Source of the DNA: TMED109 sp002171375 | GTDB taxonomy: Bacteria > Pseudomonadota > Alphaproteobacteria > TMED109 | NCBI GenBank assembly: GCA_965657505.1 | Contig: CBFHON010000002.1 | Coordinates: forward strand, 165,777 to 229,776 | DNA length: 64,000 nucleotides | Reading direction: 5' to 3' | Shown here: piece after piece, positions 26,717-35,573 of the stretch | How positions within the stretch are numbered: the stretch's first letter is position 1 | Layout of the letters: each line of letters starts with the position of its first letter | Translations under genes and position numbers: made by a program | The notes under the pieces: model-generated | Databases searched by the model: none | Told to the model about the DNA's origin: nothing | Seen by the model: only the letters and a program-made list of their open reading frames with translations

Positions 26717-27859
26717 ATGAATAAGTCTATTAAATGTAAAGCTGCTGTATTACATGATATGGGTTTGCCTAGACCATTTTCTAAGAGTAAACCAGTAAAA
26801 ATAGAAGAAATAGAAGTTGATCCCCCAGGTTTTGGAGAAGTTTTGATAAAGGTATCAGCAGCTGGTTTATGTCATTCTGATTTATCTGTTGTAAATGGTA
26901 ATAGACCGAGAGCGATGCCAATGGTTCTTGGTCATGAAGGATCAGGAGTGGTTGCTTCTTTAGGCGAAGGCGTAGATGATTTTGAAATAGGTGATCATGT
27001 AGTTTTTGTTTTTGTGCCTTCTTGCGGAAATTGTATTCCTTGCAAAGAAGGAAGGCCTGCTTTATGTGATCCTGGTTTAGCAGCCGGAGGTGCTGGGACT
27101 TTATTATCAGGAGAAAAAAGATTTAGATTAAATGGAGACCTTATAAATCATCAAGTTGGTGTTTCTTGTTTTTCTGAATTTACTGTTGTTTCCTCAAAAT
27201 CTTTGGTTAAAGTTGAAAAGTCTCTTCCTTTAGATGAAGCCGCTCTCTTCGGATGCGCTGTTATAACTGGTGCCGGTGCAGTATTTAATACAGCTAATAT
27301 TAGAGTAGGCTCTACAGTTGCAGTAGTTGGATTAGGAGGTACTGGCTTAGCTGCGTTAATTGGTGCTAAGGCAGCAGGTGCATCAAAAATTATTGGTATA
27401 GATTTATTAGAAGATAAGTTAAATATAGCTAAGCAATTAGGAGCTAGCGCAGTTTATAAGGCAGATGACCCAAAACTTATTGAGGAATTAAAGAACAATA
27501 ATAATGGCGGGGTAAATTATTCCTTCGAATGTGTAGGCTCAGAGAAAGCAATGGAATTGGCTTATAAAATTTTAAAAAGGGGGGGGACTGTTGTTTCATC
27601 AGGTTTGTCACATCCAGATAAAAATTTTTCTATACAACATGTAGATTTAGTAGCAGGCGAAAAAGTTATTAAAGGGTCTTTTTTAGGAAGCTGTGTTCCT
27701 GCCAGAGATATACCTGCATACATTGAGCTCTATAAATCAGGAAGGTTAGAGGTTGATAGATTAATGAGTGACCATATATCTTTAGATCAAATTAATGAGG
27801 GATTTGATAAATTATCAGAAGGCTCTACAGTTAGACAAGTTATAATGTTTAATGATTAG
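26717..27859 (+). CDS. Zinc-dependent alcohol dehydrogenase
   Basis: A 380-aa medium-chain dehydrogenase. Catalytic zinc ligands appear in GLCHSDLS (Cys near residue 51) and GHEGSGVV (His near residue 73). The structural zinc loop is CGNCIPCKEGRPALC near residues 100-114, and the NAD-binding Rossmann turn is VGLGGTGLAALIGAKAAG. It is closest in look to class III/ADH-like enzymes that act on primary alcohols, or to formaldehyde dehydrogenases. AAAGGAGAG precedes the ATG. The aldolase gene starts nine bases after it, suggesting a shared catabolic route. Confidence 0.9.
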   Translation: MNKSIKCKAAVLHDMGLPRPFSKSKPVKIEEIEVDPPGFGEVLIKVSAAGLCHSDLSVVNGNRPRAMPMVLGHEGSGVVASLGEGVDDFEIGDHVVFVFVPSCGNCIPCKEGRPALCDPGLAAGGAGTLLSGEKRFRLNGDLINHQVGVSCFSEFTVVSSKSLVKVEKSLPLDEAALFGCAVITGAGAVFNTANIRVGSTVAVVGLGGTGLAALIGAKAAGASKIIGIDLLEDKLNIAKQLGASAVYKADDPKLIEELKNNNNGGVNYSFECVGSEKAMELAYKILKRGGTVVSSGLSHPDKNFSIQHVDLVAGEKVIKGSFLGSCVPARDIPAYIELYKSGRLEVDRLMSDHISLDQINEGFDKLSEGSTVRQVIMFND

Positions 27860-27867
27860 GAGTTAAT

Positions 27868-28611
27868 ATGAATCAAATTGAATTAAAAGCTCGTCAAGAT
27901 CTTGCTGCAGCATATCGCCTTGCTGATTATTTTGGATTCTCAGAAGGGATAGATAATCATTTATCTTTATCATTGCCCGGCCACGAAGATAGATATTTGT
28001 TAATTCCTTATGGTTTACATTGGTCAGAGGTGACAGCATCTTCTTTGTTAGTAGTGGATGGAGAAGGAAATAAAATTTCTGGAGAGGGTTATGCTGAACC
28101 GACAGCCTTTTTAATTCACGGGGCAGTACATGAAGCTAATAAAAAAAATAGCTGTGTTATGCACACTCATATGGAGTCTGCTTTAGCTATTACCATGATA
28201 GAAAAAGGTAGATTGTTAATGGCAGATCAAAATGCTTGTAGGTTTTATAATAATATTACTTATTTAGATGACTATGAAGGTTTAGTTCTAGACAAACATA
28301 CTGCAAAACCAATTGGAAAATCTATGGTTGAGTCAGATATATTATTCTTAGCAAATCATGGAATTATTGTTACTGGAAAAAATGTTTATGAAGCTTGGGA
28401 GTCATTATATTATTTAGAACGAGCTTGCAGAGCTCAAATTTTAGCAATGTCATTAGGTAAAAAAATAAAATCTATTAATGGTCAAATAGCTAAAAAAGTA
28501 GCAGATCAAATTAAAGAAGAAGCTACCGGAGAATCGGCTAATTCATATAGGCACTTTGAAGCTTTAAAAAGGTTATTAATTTCTAACGGTCATGAAGATT
28601 ATTTAAATTAA
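27868..28611 (+). CDS. Class II aldolase/adducin-family protein
   Basis: A 247-aa zinc enzyme of the AraD/FucA fold. It shows SEGIDNHLSLSLPGHEDRYL near residue 25 and the zinc histidines in MHTHMESALA near residue 91 and in NHGIIVTG near residue 162. A glutamate in the AVHEAN segment is a possible general acid. Members are epimerases, aldolases or decarboxylases of sugars and hydroxyacids; some are merely annotated as decarboxylases. Its coupling to the alcohol dehydrogenase suggests use of a hydroxylated carbon compound, with no finer assignment possible. Confidence 0.87.
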   Translation: MNQIELKARQDLAAAYRLADYFGFSEGIDNHLSLSLPGHEDRYLLIPYGLHWSEVTASSLLVVDGEGNKISGEGYAEPTAFLIHGAVHEANKKNSCVMHTHMESALAITMIEKGRLLMADQNACRFYNNITYLDDYEGLVLDKHTAKPIGKSMVESDILFLANHGIIVTGKNVYEAWESLYYLERACRAQILAMSLGKKIKSINGQIAKKVADQIKEEATGESANSYRHFEALKRLLISNGHEDYLN

Positions 28612-28628
28612 TTAAATAGATTAATATT

Positions 28629-28949
28629 TTATTTTTTTGATTTTGTTTTAGATTTTTTTTCTGTTTTAACTGGTAAAGATGAAAATGGATAAGGTTTTTG
28701 ATCAGTTTGATAAGAAATGTAATCAAATATTTGCAATATATATAATATAATTTGATTTGATAAACTTACTAATCTTGCATTAGGAATACCTTCAATTAGT
28801 TGAAAACCAAATTGAATTACCGATAATGCTAATAACGGCCATATTAAAATATAAGCAACAATTCCAAACGCTACCATAAATAAAAGTCTTAATAGTGCCG
28901 GGTTGAAATTAGGCTTATTAATATTAAATTTTTTTAAATTACTTATCAT
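28629..28949 (-). CDS. DUF4389 membrane protein
   Basis: A 106-aa protein with two hydrophobic segments (about residues 20-52) and the DUF4389 pattern. The pattern includes LLFMVAFGIVAYILIWPLL, then GIPNARLVSLSNQIILY, DYISYQTDQKPYPFSSLP and a Lys-rich C-terminus. Function is unknown; relatives sit in the inner membrane of proteobacteria. It is convergent with the aldolase gene across 17 bases and divergent from the GMC oxidoreductase pair. Confidence 0.75.
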   Translation of the reverse strand: MISNLKKFNINKPNFNPALLRLLFMVAFGIVAYILIWPLLALSVIQFGFQLIEGIPNARLVSLSNQIILYILQIFDYISYQTDQKPYPFSSLPVKTEKKSKTKSKK

Positions 28950-29110
28950 ATTTATCCATAATATATTATTCTATATAAAATTTTTTGTTGGTCAATTAGG
29001 TAAATATATTAATTTTTATAATAAATTACTTGTCTCATTATTTTTTTTATGTAAGCATTTTCTATACATATTATTTTATTTAATATTTTTATTTCTTGGG
29101 AGGAGAAAAA

Positions 29111-29647
29111 ATGTCAAATAACGTTAGTAGAAGAACCTTTATACAAGGTTCTGCAACAGCTGGTGTGGTCGTTTCCGGAGCGGGCGCTATATTAGCAAAT
29201 ACCGAAGAGGCCTGGGCATTAAGCACGGAAGTGTTGTCTGGAGATACTGCTCTTTCAATCTTAATAATGGCACGAACACTGTATCCACATGATTTTTTAG
29301 GAGATCAATATTATGCTGAAGTCGTTGCGAATCTAGATGAGCAAGCTAAGTCAGATTCATCATTAGTTGAAAAGCTCGACAATGGTGTTGAAGAACTTAG
29401 TAAAGTAATTGAGGCAGATAGAACATATAATGTTGCCTTTAAAGATCAATCATCTGGACTTCAACTTCAAAACCTAAAAAGAATAGATGGAAGTGATTTT
29501 TTTGAAACTGTAAGAGGCGCAACTTTAGCAGGTTTATATGGTAATCCTAGAGTAGCAGCTTTGTTTGGTTGGGAAGGGTCTTCTGTTGAACATGGAGGTT
29601 ATATTAATCGTGGATTTAATGATATTGGCTGGTTGCCAAAAAGTTAA
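29111..29647 (+). CDS. Tat-exported small subunit of a GMC-type dehydrogenase
   Basis: A 178-aa protein beginning with a twin-arginine signal (SRRTFIQGSATAGVVV) and resembling gluconate 2-dehydrogenase subunit 3. Members of this family pair with an FAD-containing GMC subunit, help export it in folded form, and may be needed for its activity. I chose ATG 29111 because GGGAGGAG lies just upstream; an in-frame ATG at 29096 falls inside that ribosome site. The GMC gene follows 12 bases later with its own GGGAG site. Confidence 0.85.
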   Translation: MSNNVSRRTFIQGSATAGVVVSGAGAILANTEEAWALSTEVLSGDTALSILIMARTLYPHDFLGDQYYAEVVANLDEQAKSDSSLVEKLDNGVEELSKVIEADRTYNVAFKDQSSGLQLQNLKRIDGSDFFETVRGATLAGLYGNPRVAALFGWEGSSVEHGGYINRGFNDIGWLPKS

Positions 29648-29659
29648 GGGAGAAAGATA

Positions 29660-31240
29660 ATGGCTAAAAAATTTGATTTAAATGATGATAGTGTCGTAGT
29701 CATAATTGGCTCTGGCGCTGGAGGGGGAACTCTAGGAAATGAACTAGCTCAGAAAGGTGTAAATGTCGTTTGTTTAGAAGCTGGAAAAAAGCTTTCTCTT
29801 GACGATATTGAAAACGACTGGGGTGCTATGTTTGGTAAACTTAGTTGGGTTGATAAACGTCAAGGTACAGGTGATCTATTAGCAGGTCTGCCTTTATGGG
29901 TTTGTAAAACCGTTGGAGGGACAACTGTTCACTGGGCTGGTGCAAGTTTACGATTTAAAGATCATGAATTTAGAGCTCGCTCGCAATATGGAGAAATAGA
30001 AGGTGCTAATTTATTAGATTGGCCAATTGATCCAAATGAAATGGAACGTTTTTATTCTATGGCAGAAGATAAAATGGGAACTACTGGTACTCATGGAATT
30101 CCTAGGTTGCCTGGTAATAATAATTATCAAGTTATGGAATATGGCGCTAAAGCCCTAGGTTACACTGACGTTCATACAGGAAATATGTCAATAAATTCTC
30201 AGCCAAGAGATGGAAGGCCTGGATGTCACCAAATCGGTTTCTGTATGGCAGGGTGTGCAATAGGAGCAAAATGGTCCACTTTATATACAGAAATTCCTAA
30301 AGCTGAAGCTACTGGAAGATTTGAGTTAAGATCAGAATCTATGGTTTTAAAAATAAATCATAATAAAGAAGGAAAAGCGACTGGGGTTGTATATGTAGAT
30401 GCTGATGGTAACACTCATGAGCAAAAAGCAAGAGTGGTCGCTATAGCTGGTAATTCTGTGGAAACTCCTAGAATACTTCTTAATTCTGCATCTAATATGT
30501 TTTCCGATGGAATGGCTAATTCTTCAGGTCAGGTTGGAAAAAACTTTATGCGGCATATGACAGGCACAGTATATGGAACTATGCCAGGTGCTGTGCATTT
30601 TGACAGAGGTACTCAAATGGCTGGTATAGTTATGGATGAATCTGGACATGATGATAGCAGAGGTTTTGCTGGTGGCTATTATATGCAAACTTTACCAGGC
30701 TTTGGTTTAGGAGCAATTGCCGGGAATATTGGTAATATGTCAGTTGATTCACCAGGTAAATGGGGAAGAAACTATACTAGAGAAGTGGTTGAAAATTACA
30801 AAAATATGGCAGGAATGTGGTTAGTTGGTGAAGATATGCCTCAAGAAAAAAACGGTGTAACTTTACATAGCTCTGAAAAAGACCAATATGGTCTTCCAAT
30901 TCCAGTAGTTCACTTTGAAGATCATCCTAATGATGTTGTAATGAGAAACCATGCCTTCAAAGCAGGAAGTTCTGTTTATCAAGCTGGTGGTTCTAAAAAA
31001 CAATATCAATTACCGCCTTTTCCTAGTACTCACAATTTAGGTACTTGTAGAATGAGTGAAAATGCAAGAGATGGGGTATGTTCATCTACTGGAGCTACTC
31101 ATGACATTTCTAATTTATTTATTTCAGATGGAAGTTCCTTTACTACTGGAGCTGCAGCTAACCCAACATTAACTATAGTTGCTTTAGCTATAAGACAGGC
31201 TGAAAATATGTCAAAATTATTAAGTCAAAATTCTATTTAA
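29660..31240 (+). CDS. GMC-family FAD oxidoreductase, large subunit
   Basis: A 526-aa flavoprotein with the dinucleotide motif IIGSGAGGGTLGNELAQKG at about residues 15-33. Further blocks are GGTTVHWAGASLRF near residue 94, AGNSVETPRILLNSAS and the C-terminal THNLGTCRMS...ANPTLTIVALAIR. It resembles the FAD subunits of sorbitol, gluconate and 2-keto-gluconate dehydrogenases. There is no signal peptide of its own, so export with the Tat-bearing partner is likely. The cytochrome c subunit often found third in such operons is absent, so the electron acceptor is unknown. A strong terminator follows. Confidence 0.9.
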   Translation: MAKKFDLNDDSVVVIIGSGAGGGTLGNELAQKGVNVVCLEAGKKLSLDDIENDWGAMFGKLSWVDKRQGTGDLLAGLPLWVCKTVGGTTVHWAGASLRFKDHEFRARSQYGEIEGANLLDWPIDPNEMERFYSMAEDKMGTTGTHGIPRLPGNNNYQVMEYGAKALGYTDVHTGNMSINSQPRDGRPGCHQIGFCMAGCAIGAKWSTLYTEIPKAEATGRFELRSESMVLKINHNKEGKATGVVYVDADGNTHEQKARVVAIAGNSVETPRILLNSASNMFSDGMANSSGQVGKNFMRHMTGTVYGTMPGAVHFDRGTQMAGIVMDESGHDDSRGFAGGYYMQTLPGFGLGAIAGNIGNMSVDSPGKWGRNYTREVVENYKNMAGMWLVGEDMPQEKNGVTLHSSEKDQYGLPIPVVHFEDHPNDVVMRNHAFKAGSSVYQAGGSKKQYQLPPFPSTHNLGTCRMSENARDGVCSSTGATHDISNLFISDGSSFTTGAAANPTLTIVALAIRQAENMSKLLSQNSI

Positions 31241-31263
31241 TAATTTAAAGAGTCATAATTAAA

Positions 31264-31299
31264 GGCGCTAATTCATATCTAATTAGCGCCTTTTTTTTT
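31264..31299 (+). terminator. Rho-independent terminator after the GMC operon
   Basis: GGCGCTAATT (31264-31273) and AATTAGCGCC (31281-31290) form a perfect 10-bp stem with loop CATATCT, followed by nine T. Three A precede the stem, so it could also work on the other strand. Confidence 0.95.
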
Positions 31300-31369
31300 A
31301 TATTTTTTGATATAAAATTTTTTTAAGATAATATATTAATTAATATTATATTTATTAGGATTTCAAATT

Positions 31370-34300
31370 ATGCTTAAGGCTACAAGATCTGATCGACCGC
31401 CTTTGGCAAAAAAAGTACTTAGAAGAAAAAGTAATAATACAGAAGGGCCTAAAAAATTTAATTCCGGAAGTTTTAGAAAATATATTATTTATATAATTAT
31501 CTTTATTTTATTACTCTTTTTTAGTTTTATTTTTTTTGCACCAATGTTTATAAACTTAAAAGTGTGGAAACCAGAAATAATTTCTATGCTTCAAGATAAT
31601 ACTGGTAAAACAGCTCGTATAAGTGGTGATATAAACTTAAAAATATATCCTTCACCTCAGATTAAAGTTTATGATATTAGTTTAGTTGATGAAGAATCTG
31701 GAGTTATTAATAATTTTTTTAGGTCTGATAGTGTTATAGCTAAATTATCATTTTTTCCTCTTTTAAAAGGGAATATTGAGATAGAAAGAATAACTTTTGA
31801 TAATTTAACATTAAATTTGCTTAACGAATCAAACCAAAGACCTAATTGGGTTTTTGAGAAAAATACTAGTCAAAAAGATGACATTGATAACTTTGATGTA
31901 AAAGAGTTCTCAAAGTTTAATCAAATTGAATATCCTAATATTAAAGTGAATGAATATAATATAAATAATGGTACTATAATTTATAATAATACCTCTAAAA
32001 TAGATTTTGATAATGTATCCATAATGATTAATGAAAATTCAAATGTTTTAGAGGGTGAAATTAATATAAATAATAATCAGTTTATACTTACTTCTTCATT
32101 TATTAAAAAAAATGATAACTCGGATTCATGGCTTGCCGAAGTTTCATTAATGAATAATGATATTTATTTAAAATCTGACCTTGATGTTCTTTATTCAGCT
32201 GCTTTTCCTGATATAAAAGGAAAATTAGAAGTAAGTTATAATAATATTAATAATATATTTAATAATGCTTCTATAAAGTATCTTGACCTAATAGATTATA
32301 AAACCAAATTTTCAGGGGATTTATCATTAAGTTTTAATAATAATGATTTATATTATTCTATTTTTAACATAAATGCCAATATGGGAGTAACTTCTTTTAC
32401 AGGAGCTCTTTCTGGAAATAATGGAGCTTCACCAAAAATAGAAATGGCATTTTCTTCTAATAATATCGATTTAGATTTATTTATAGATAAAATAAATAAT
32501 ATAAATAAAAAATCTAAAAACGATAAAATAGAAGATAATGAAAATTATTGGTATAAGCACTCAGGAAAATTTTTGTTATCAATAGGGACTTCCAAGCTTT
32601 TAGACTATCCTATAAGAAATATAAGTATTGAAATAAATAAAAATCAAAACAAGTATATACTAAAATCTGCCAACGCAACTTTTCCAGGTAATACTAATAT
32701 AAAATTCAATGGTTTATTTAAAAAGGGTTTTTCGATATTTGAAGGAAAGACATCTTTAAAAAGTGATAACATTAGAGATTTTTATAAATGGTTATCTATA
32801 GATTTGCAGAATATATCTGACGCTAGAATGAAAAAATCTAATCTAAATAGTGAAGTTGTTTTTAGAAGTGGGGGTGCAACTTTTGCAGCTATAAAAGGTA
32901 AGATTGATTCAAGTGATATTAATGGTGAGGTTAGGTTAAGGTTTGGAGAAGAAAAAAATGCATTTGTTAACATTAAAATTGATAAAATAAACTTAGATTC
33001 TTATTTAAACCTGGGTGAAAAAAATACAACAGAAGATATCAATAAATATGATTTATTAGTTTTTGATATTATAAATTTTGATATTGAAATAGAGGATTTG
33101 TTATTATTTAAAAATAAGTATAAGAATATTGTTTTTAAAAATTCACTTAGCAACAATATTCTAACTATTGATAGGCTAGATATATTAGATTTTACTGGTG
33201 GTTTAGCAAATATTACTGGTGAAGTTGACTTGTCTAAAAAGGATGAAGAATATGACTTGTCATTAGATTTTAATCATAAAGATTTTACTAAAGTTCATGA
33301 TTTTTATAATTTTCCTAAAATTTTTAAAAGTTTAATTGTTGGTGATGGATTATTAAAAATTTCCTCAAAAGGTAGTCTTAATAATTTAAATAGTAAATTA
33401 CAATTTGAAAACTCTGATACAGTAATTGTTTACAATGGTGAAGTTAAAATTCAAGATTATTATATAAATGAATATAATGGTAATCTTAGCATTTCACTTA
33501 ATAATATTGAAAATACATTAGATTTTGCAGGAACAGGAGAAACTAACTATTCATCAGAAATATTCAAAAATAATAGTGAATTACTATTAGAAAATATTTC
33601 TATTGATAATTCAAAATATAATTTTAATGGTAATTTAGCTATAAATAATGAGGACGAAGGTGTTCTGGATTTGGATATTGATTTAGACTCAACTACTTTA
33701 GATATATTAACTATTAAAAATATTTATAATTATTTTTATAAAGATTCTAATAAGCAATATATAGGGGATATAAAATTAAAATCTGATTTATTTGCTATTG
33801 GAGGATTTGAGATATCTGATTTTGATTTTCTTTTAACTATAAGCGGTGATTTAATAAATTTAAATCGTGCGAATGGAAAATTATTTGGCGGATCCGTAAA
33901 TACAGAAGCTGAAATATTAACAAAAAATTTATATGAGTATAATGGTAAGTTAATATTTAAAAATATTAGAAGCTCGGAATTTTTTAATAATTATTTTTTG
34001 TATGATAAGTTTAATTCAGAAATTAATTCTGAGTTAATTATTAATGGGCAGGCAAATAATTTTGATGAATTCTTTGATAGTATGAGAGGAGAGGGAGAAG
34101 CTGTATTTAAAAAGAATCTAATTGTAGGGTTAGATACTTCAAATATTATTAATATTAATAATGAAGATAGAGATAATTTACTTAATAATGTTTATAAATC
34201 TTTTAGTAATGATACAGAAAAAAGATTAGATGAATTTAAAATTAATTACACTTATGAAAACTATGATATAAAATTACAGACTTTTGAAGTGAAAATTGAT

Positions 34301-34822
34301 GATTTTTTTGCCTTACTTGATGGGCAATTAAATTTTAAAACTAGGAATTATAACTTATCCTCTAAATTTTTTCTAAATGATGATTTAAATAATTTTTTAT
34401 CTTTAAATTTATCACGTGCTAATGATAATATATTAAATTCTGCTGAGAGTAATTCTTCTATAGTAACGAGCGATATCAATATTAATGATCAAGAAGGGGA
34501 GATTGCTATAGAAGATAATAGTCAATTAAATGTTATGACAGATAGTTTATCTAATGAAAATAATTTTTCAAACCTTGATAATAATATACAGATAAATGAT
34601 GAAATTAAATTAGATAGTACTTTAATAGAGGACAATCAGATTGAAGATTCAAAACTAGAAATAAAGAAGAATCCATTGCCAATGTTTATTAAAAATATAA
34701 ATATATCTAATTTTATTAGTTATTATAAACCTAGTAGTATAACCAATAATTTACCTGTACCAAGATTACCTACAGAAGAAGATATACTTGATGAATTATT
34801 AGACAGTGTTTTATCACCCTAG
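31370..34822 (+). CDS. AsmA-family protein, large
   Basis: A 1150-aa protein with a short cytoplasmic N-terminus, one transmembrane helix (about residues 37-58) and a very long periplasmic part. The AsmA N-terminal domain is recognisable in NLKVWKPEIISMLQDNTGKTARISGDI and FFPLLKGNIEIERI. The C-terminal AsmA_2-like region holds the GEGEAVFKKN block. AsmA-like proteins are thought to form beta-groove bridges affecting phospholipid transport and outer-membrane assembly. The chain is extremely Asn-, Ile- and Asp-rich. The last 150 residues are an acidic low-complexity tail. Confidence 0.82.
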   Translation: MLKATRSDRPPLAKKVLRRKSNNTEGPKKFNSGSFRKYIIYIIIFILLLFFSFIFFAPMFINLKVWKPEIISMLQDNTGKTARISGDINLKIYPSPQIKVYDISLVDEESGVINNFFRSDSVIAKLSFFPLLKGNIEIERITFDNLTLNLLNESNQRPNWVFEKNTSQKDDIDNFDVKEFSKFNQIEYPNIKVNEYNINNGTIIYNNTSKIDFDNVSIMINENSNVLEGEININNNQFILTSSFIKKNDNSDSWLAEVSLMNNDIYLKSDLDVLYSAAFPDIKGKLEVSYNNINNIFNNASIKYLDLIDYKTKFSGDLSLSFNNNDLYYSIFNINANMGVTSFTGALSGNNGASPKIEMAFSSNNIDLDLFIDKINNINKKSKNDKIEDNENYWYKHSGKFLLSIGTSKLLDYPIRNISIEINKNQNKYILKSANATFPGNTNIKFNGLFKKGFSIFEGKTSLKSDNIRDFYKWLSIDLQNISDARMKKSNLNSEVVFRSGGATFAAIKGKIDSSDINGEVRLRFGEEKNAFVNIKIDKINLDSYLNLGEKNTTEDINKYDLLVFDIINFDIEIEDLLLFKNKYKNIVFKNSLSNNILTIDRLDILDFTGGLANITGEVDLSKKDEEYDLSLDFNHKDFTKVHDFYNFPKIFKSLIVGDGLLKISSKGSLNNLNSKLQFENSDTVIVYNGEVKIQDYYINEYNGNLSISLNNIENTLDFAGTGETNYSSEIFKNNSELLLENISIDNSKYNFNGNLAINNEDEGVLDLDIDLDSTTLDILTIKNIYNYFYKDSNKQYIGDIKLKSDLFAIGGFEISDFDFLLTISGDLINLNRANGKLFGGSVNTEAEILTKNLYEYNGKLIFKNIRSSEFFNNYFLYDKFNSEINSELIINGQANNFDEFFDSMRGEGEAVFKKNLIVGLDTSNIININNEDRDNLLNNVYKSFSNDTEKRLDEFKINYTYENYDIKLQTFEVKIDDFFALLDGQLNFKTRNYNLSSKFFLNDDLNNFLSLNLSRANDNILNSAESNSSIVTSDININDQEGEIAIEDNSQLNVMTDSLSNENNFSNLDNNIQINDEIKLDSTLIEDNQIEDSKLEIKKNPLPMFIKNINISNFISYYKPSSITNNLPVPRLPTEEDILDELLDSVLSP

Positions 34823-34909
34823 TGATTAAATTAATGTAATTATATTTGTAATATAGTTAATAGACTACTATAGTATTCTTTTGTTTTTATTAATTTTATT
34901 GAGGGATTT

Positions 34910-35569
34910 ATGATAGAATTATTTACTGCTGCTACACCTAACGGTTATAAAATTTCAATTGCATTAGAAGAACTAGGATTAAAATATAAAGTGCGAAAAT
35001 TAGATTTTAGTGCAGAAGAACAAAAAGAGGAATGGTTTTTAAAGATAAATCCAAATGGAAGAATTCCTGCAATTATTGATCATGATAATAATGGTCTTTC
35101 CGTTTTTGAGAGTGGTGCTATACTATTATACTTAGCAGATAAATATAATAAACTTATTCCTCAAGATCCTATAGGTAGAATTAAATGCATAGAATGGCTA
35201 ATGTTTCAAATGGGAGGTTTGGGACCAATGCAAGGACAAGCAAATGTATTTGGTCGCTATTTTGAAGAAAAAATACCAAGTGCTATTAGTAGGTATAGAA
35301 ATGAGTGTAGAAGACTTTATGCAGTTTTAGATAAACACTTATTTGAAAGAGAATGGATTTGTGATGAATATTCTATTGCTGATATAGCTAATTGGTCATG
35401 GGTAAGAATTTATAAATGGTCTGAAGTGGATATTACAGGTTTAGATAATTTAAGACTATGGATGGATAGAATGCAAGAAAGGCCAGCCTGTCAAAAAGGT
35501 TGCAATGTGCCTCCTAGGTCTGACAAAAAAACTCAGATAAATTCAGCAAAAAGTATGATTCAAAAATAG
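34910..35569 (+). CDS. Glutathione S-transferase family protein
   Basis: A 219-aa protein with the thioredoxin-like N-terminal domain (about 1-82) and helical C-terminal domain. The glutathione-site motifs are INPNGRIPAIIDHD near residue 49 and FESGAILLYLADK near residue 66. The C-terminal N-capping motif is YSIADIANWSWV near residue 155. It looks like the YghU/YfcG-type disulfide reductase branch rather than a detoxifying enzyme. GAGGGATTT precedes the ATG. It is convergent with the fumarase gene. Confidence 0.88.
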   Translation: MIELFTAATPNGYKISIALEELGLKYKVRKLDFSAEEQKEEWFLKINPNGRIPAIIDHDNNGLSVFESGAILLYLADKYNKLIPQDPIGRIKCIEWLMFQMGGLGPMQGQANVFGRYFEEKIPSAISRYRNECRRLYAVLDKHLFEREWICDEYSIADIANWSWVRIYKWSEVDITGLDNLRLWMDRMQERPACQKGCNVPPRSDKKTQINSAKSMIQK

Positions 35570-35573
35570 GTAT

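Noticed and set aside
28903..29121. A 72-aa hydrophobic ORF on the plus strand
   Set aside because: It overlaps the DUF4389 gene start and the ribosome site of the Tat-exported subunit, has no ribosome site, and its composition is what AT-rich promoter DNA gives by chance.
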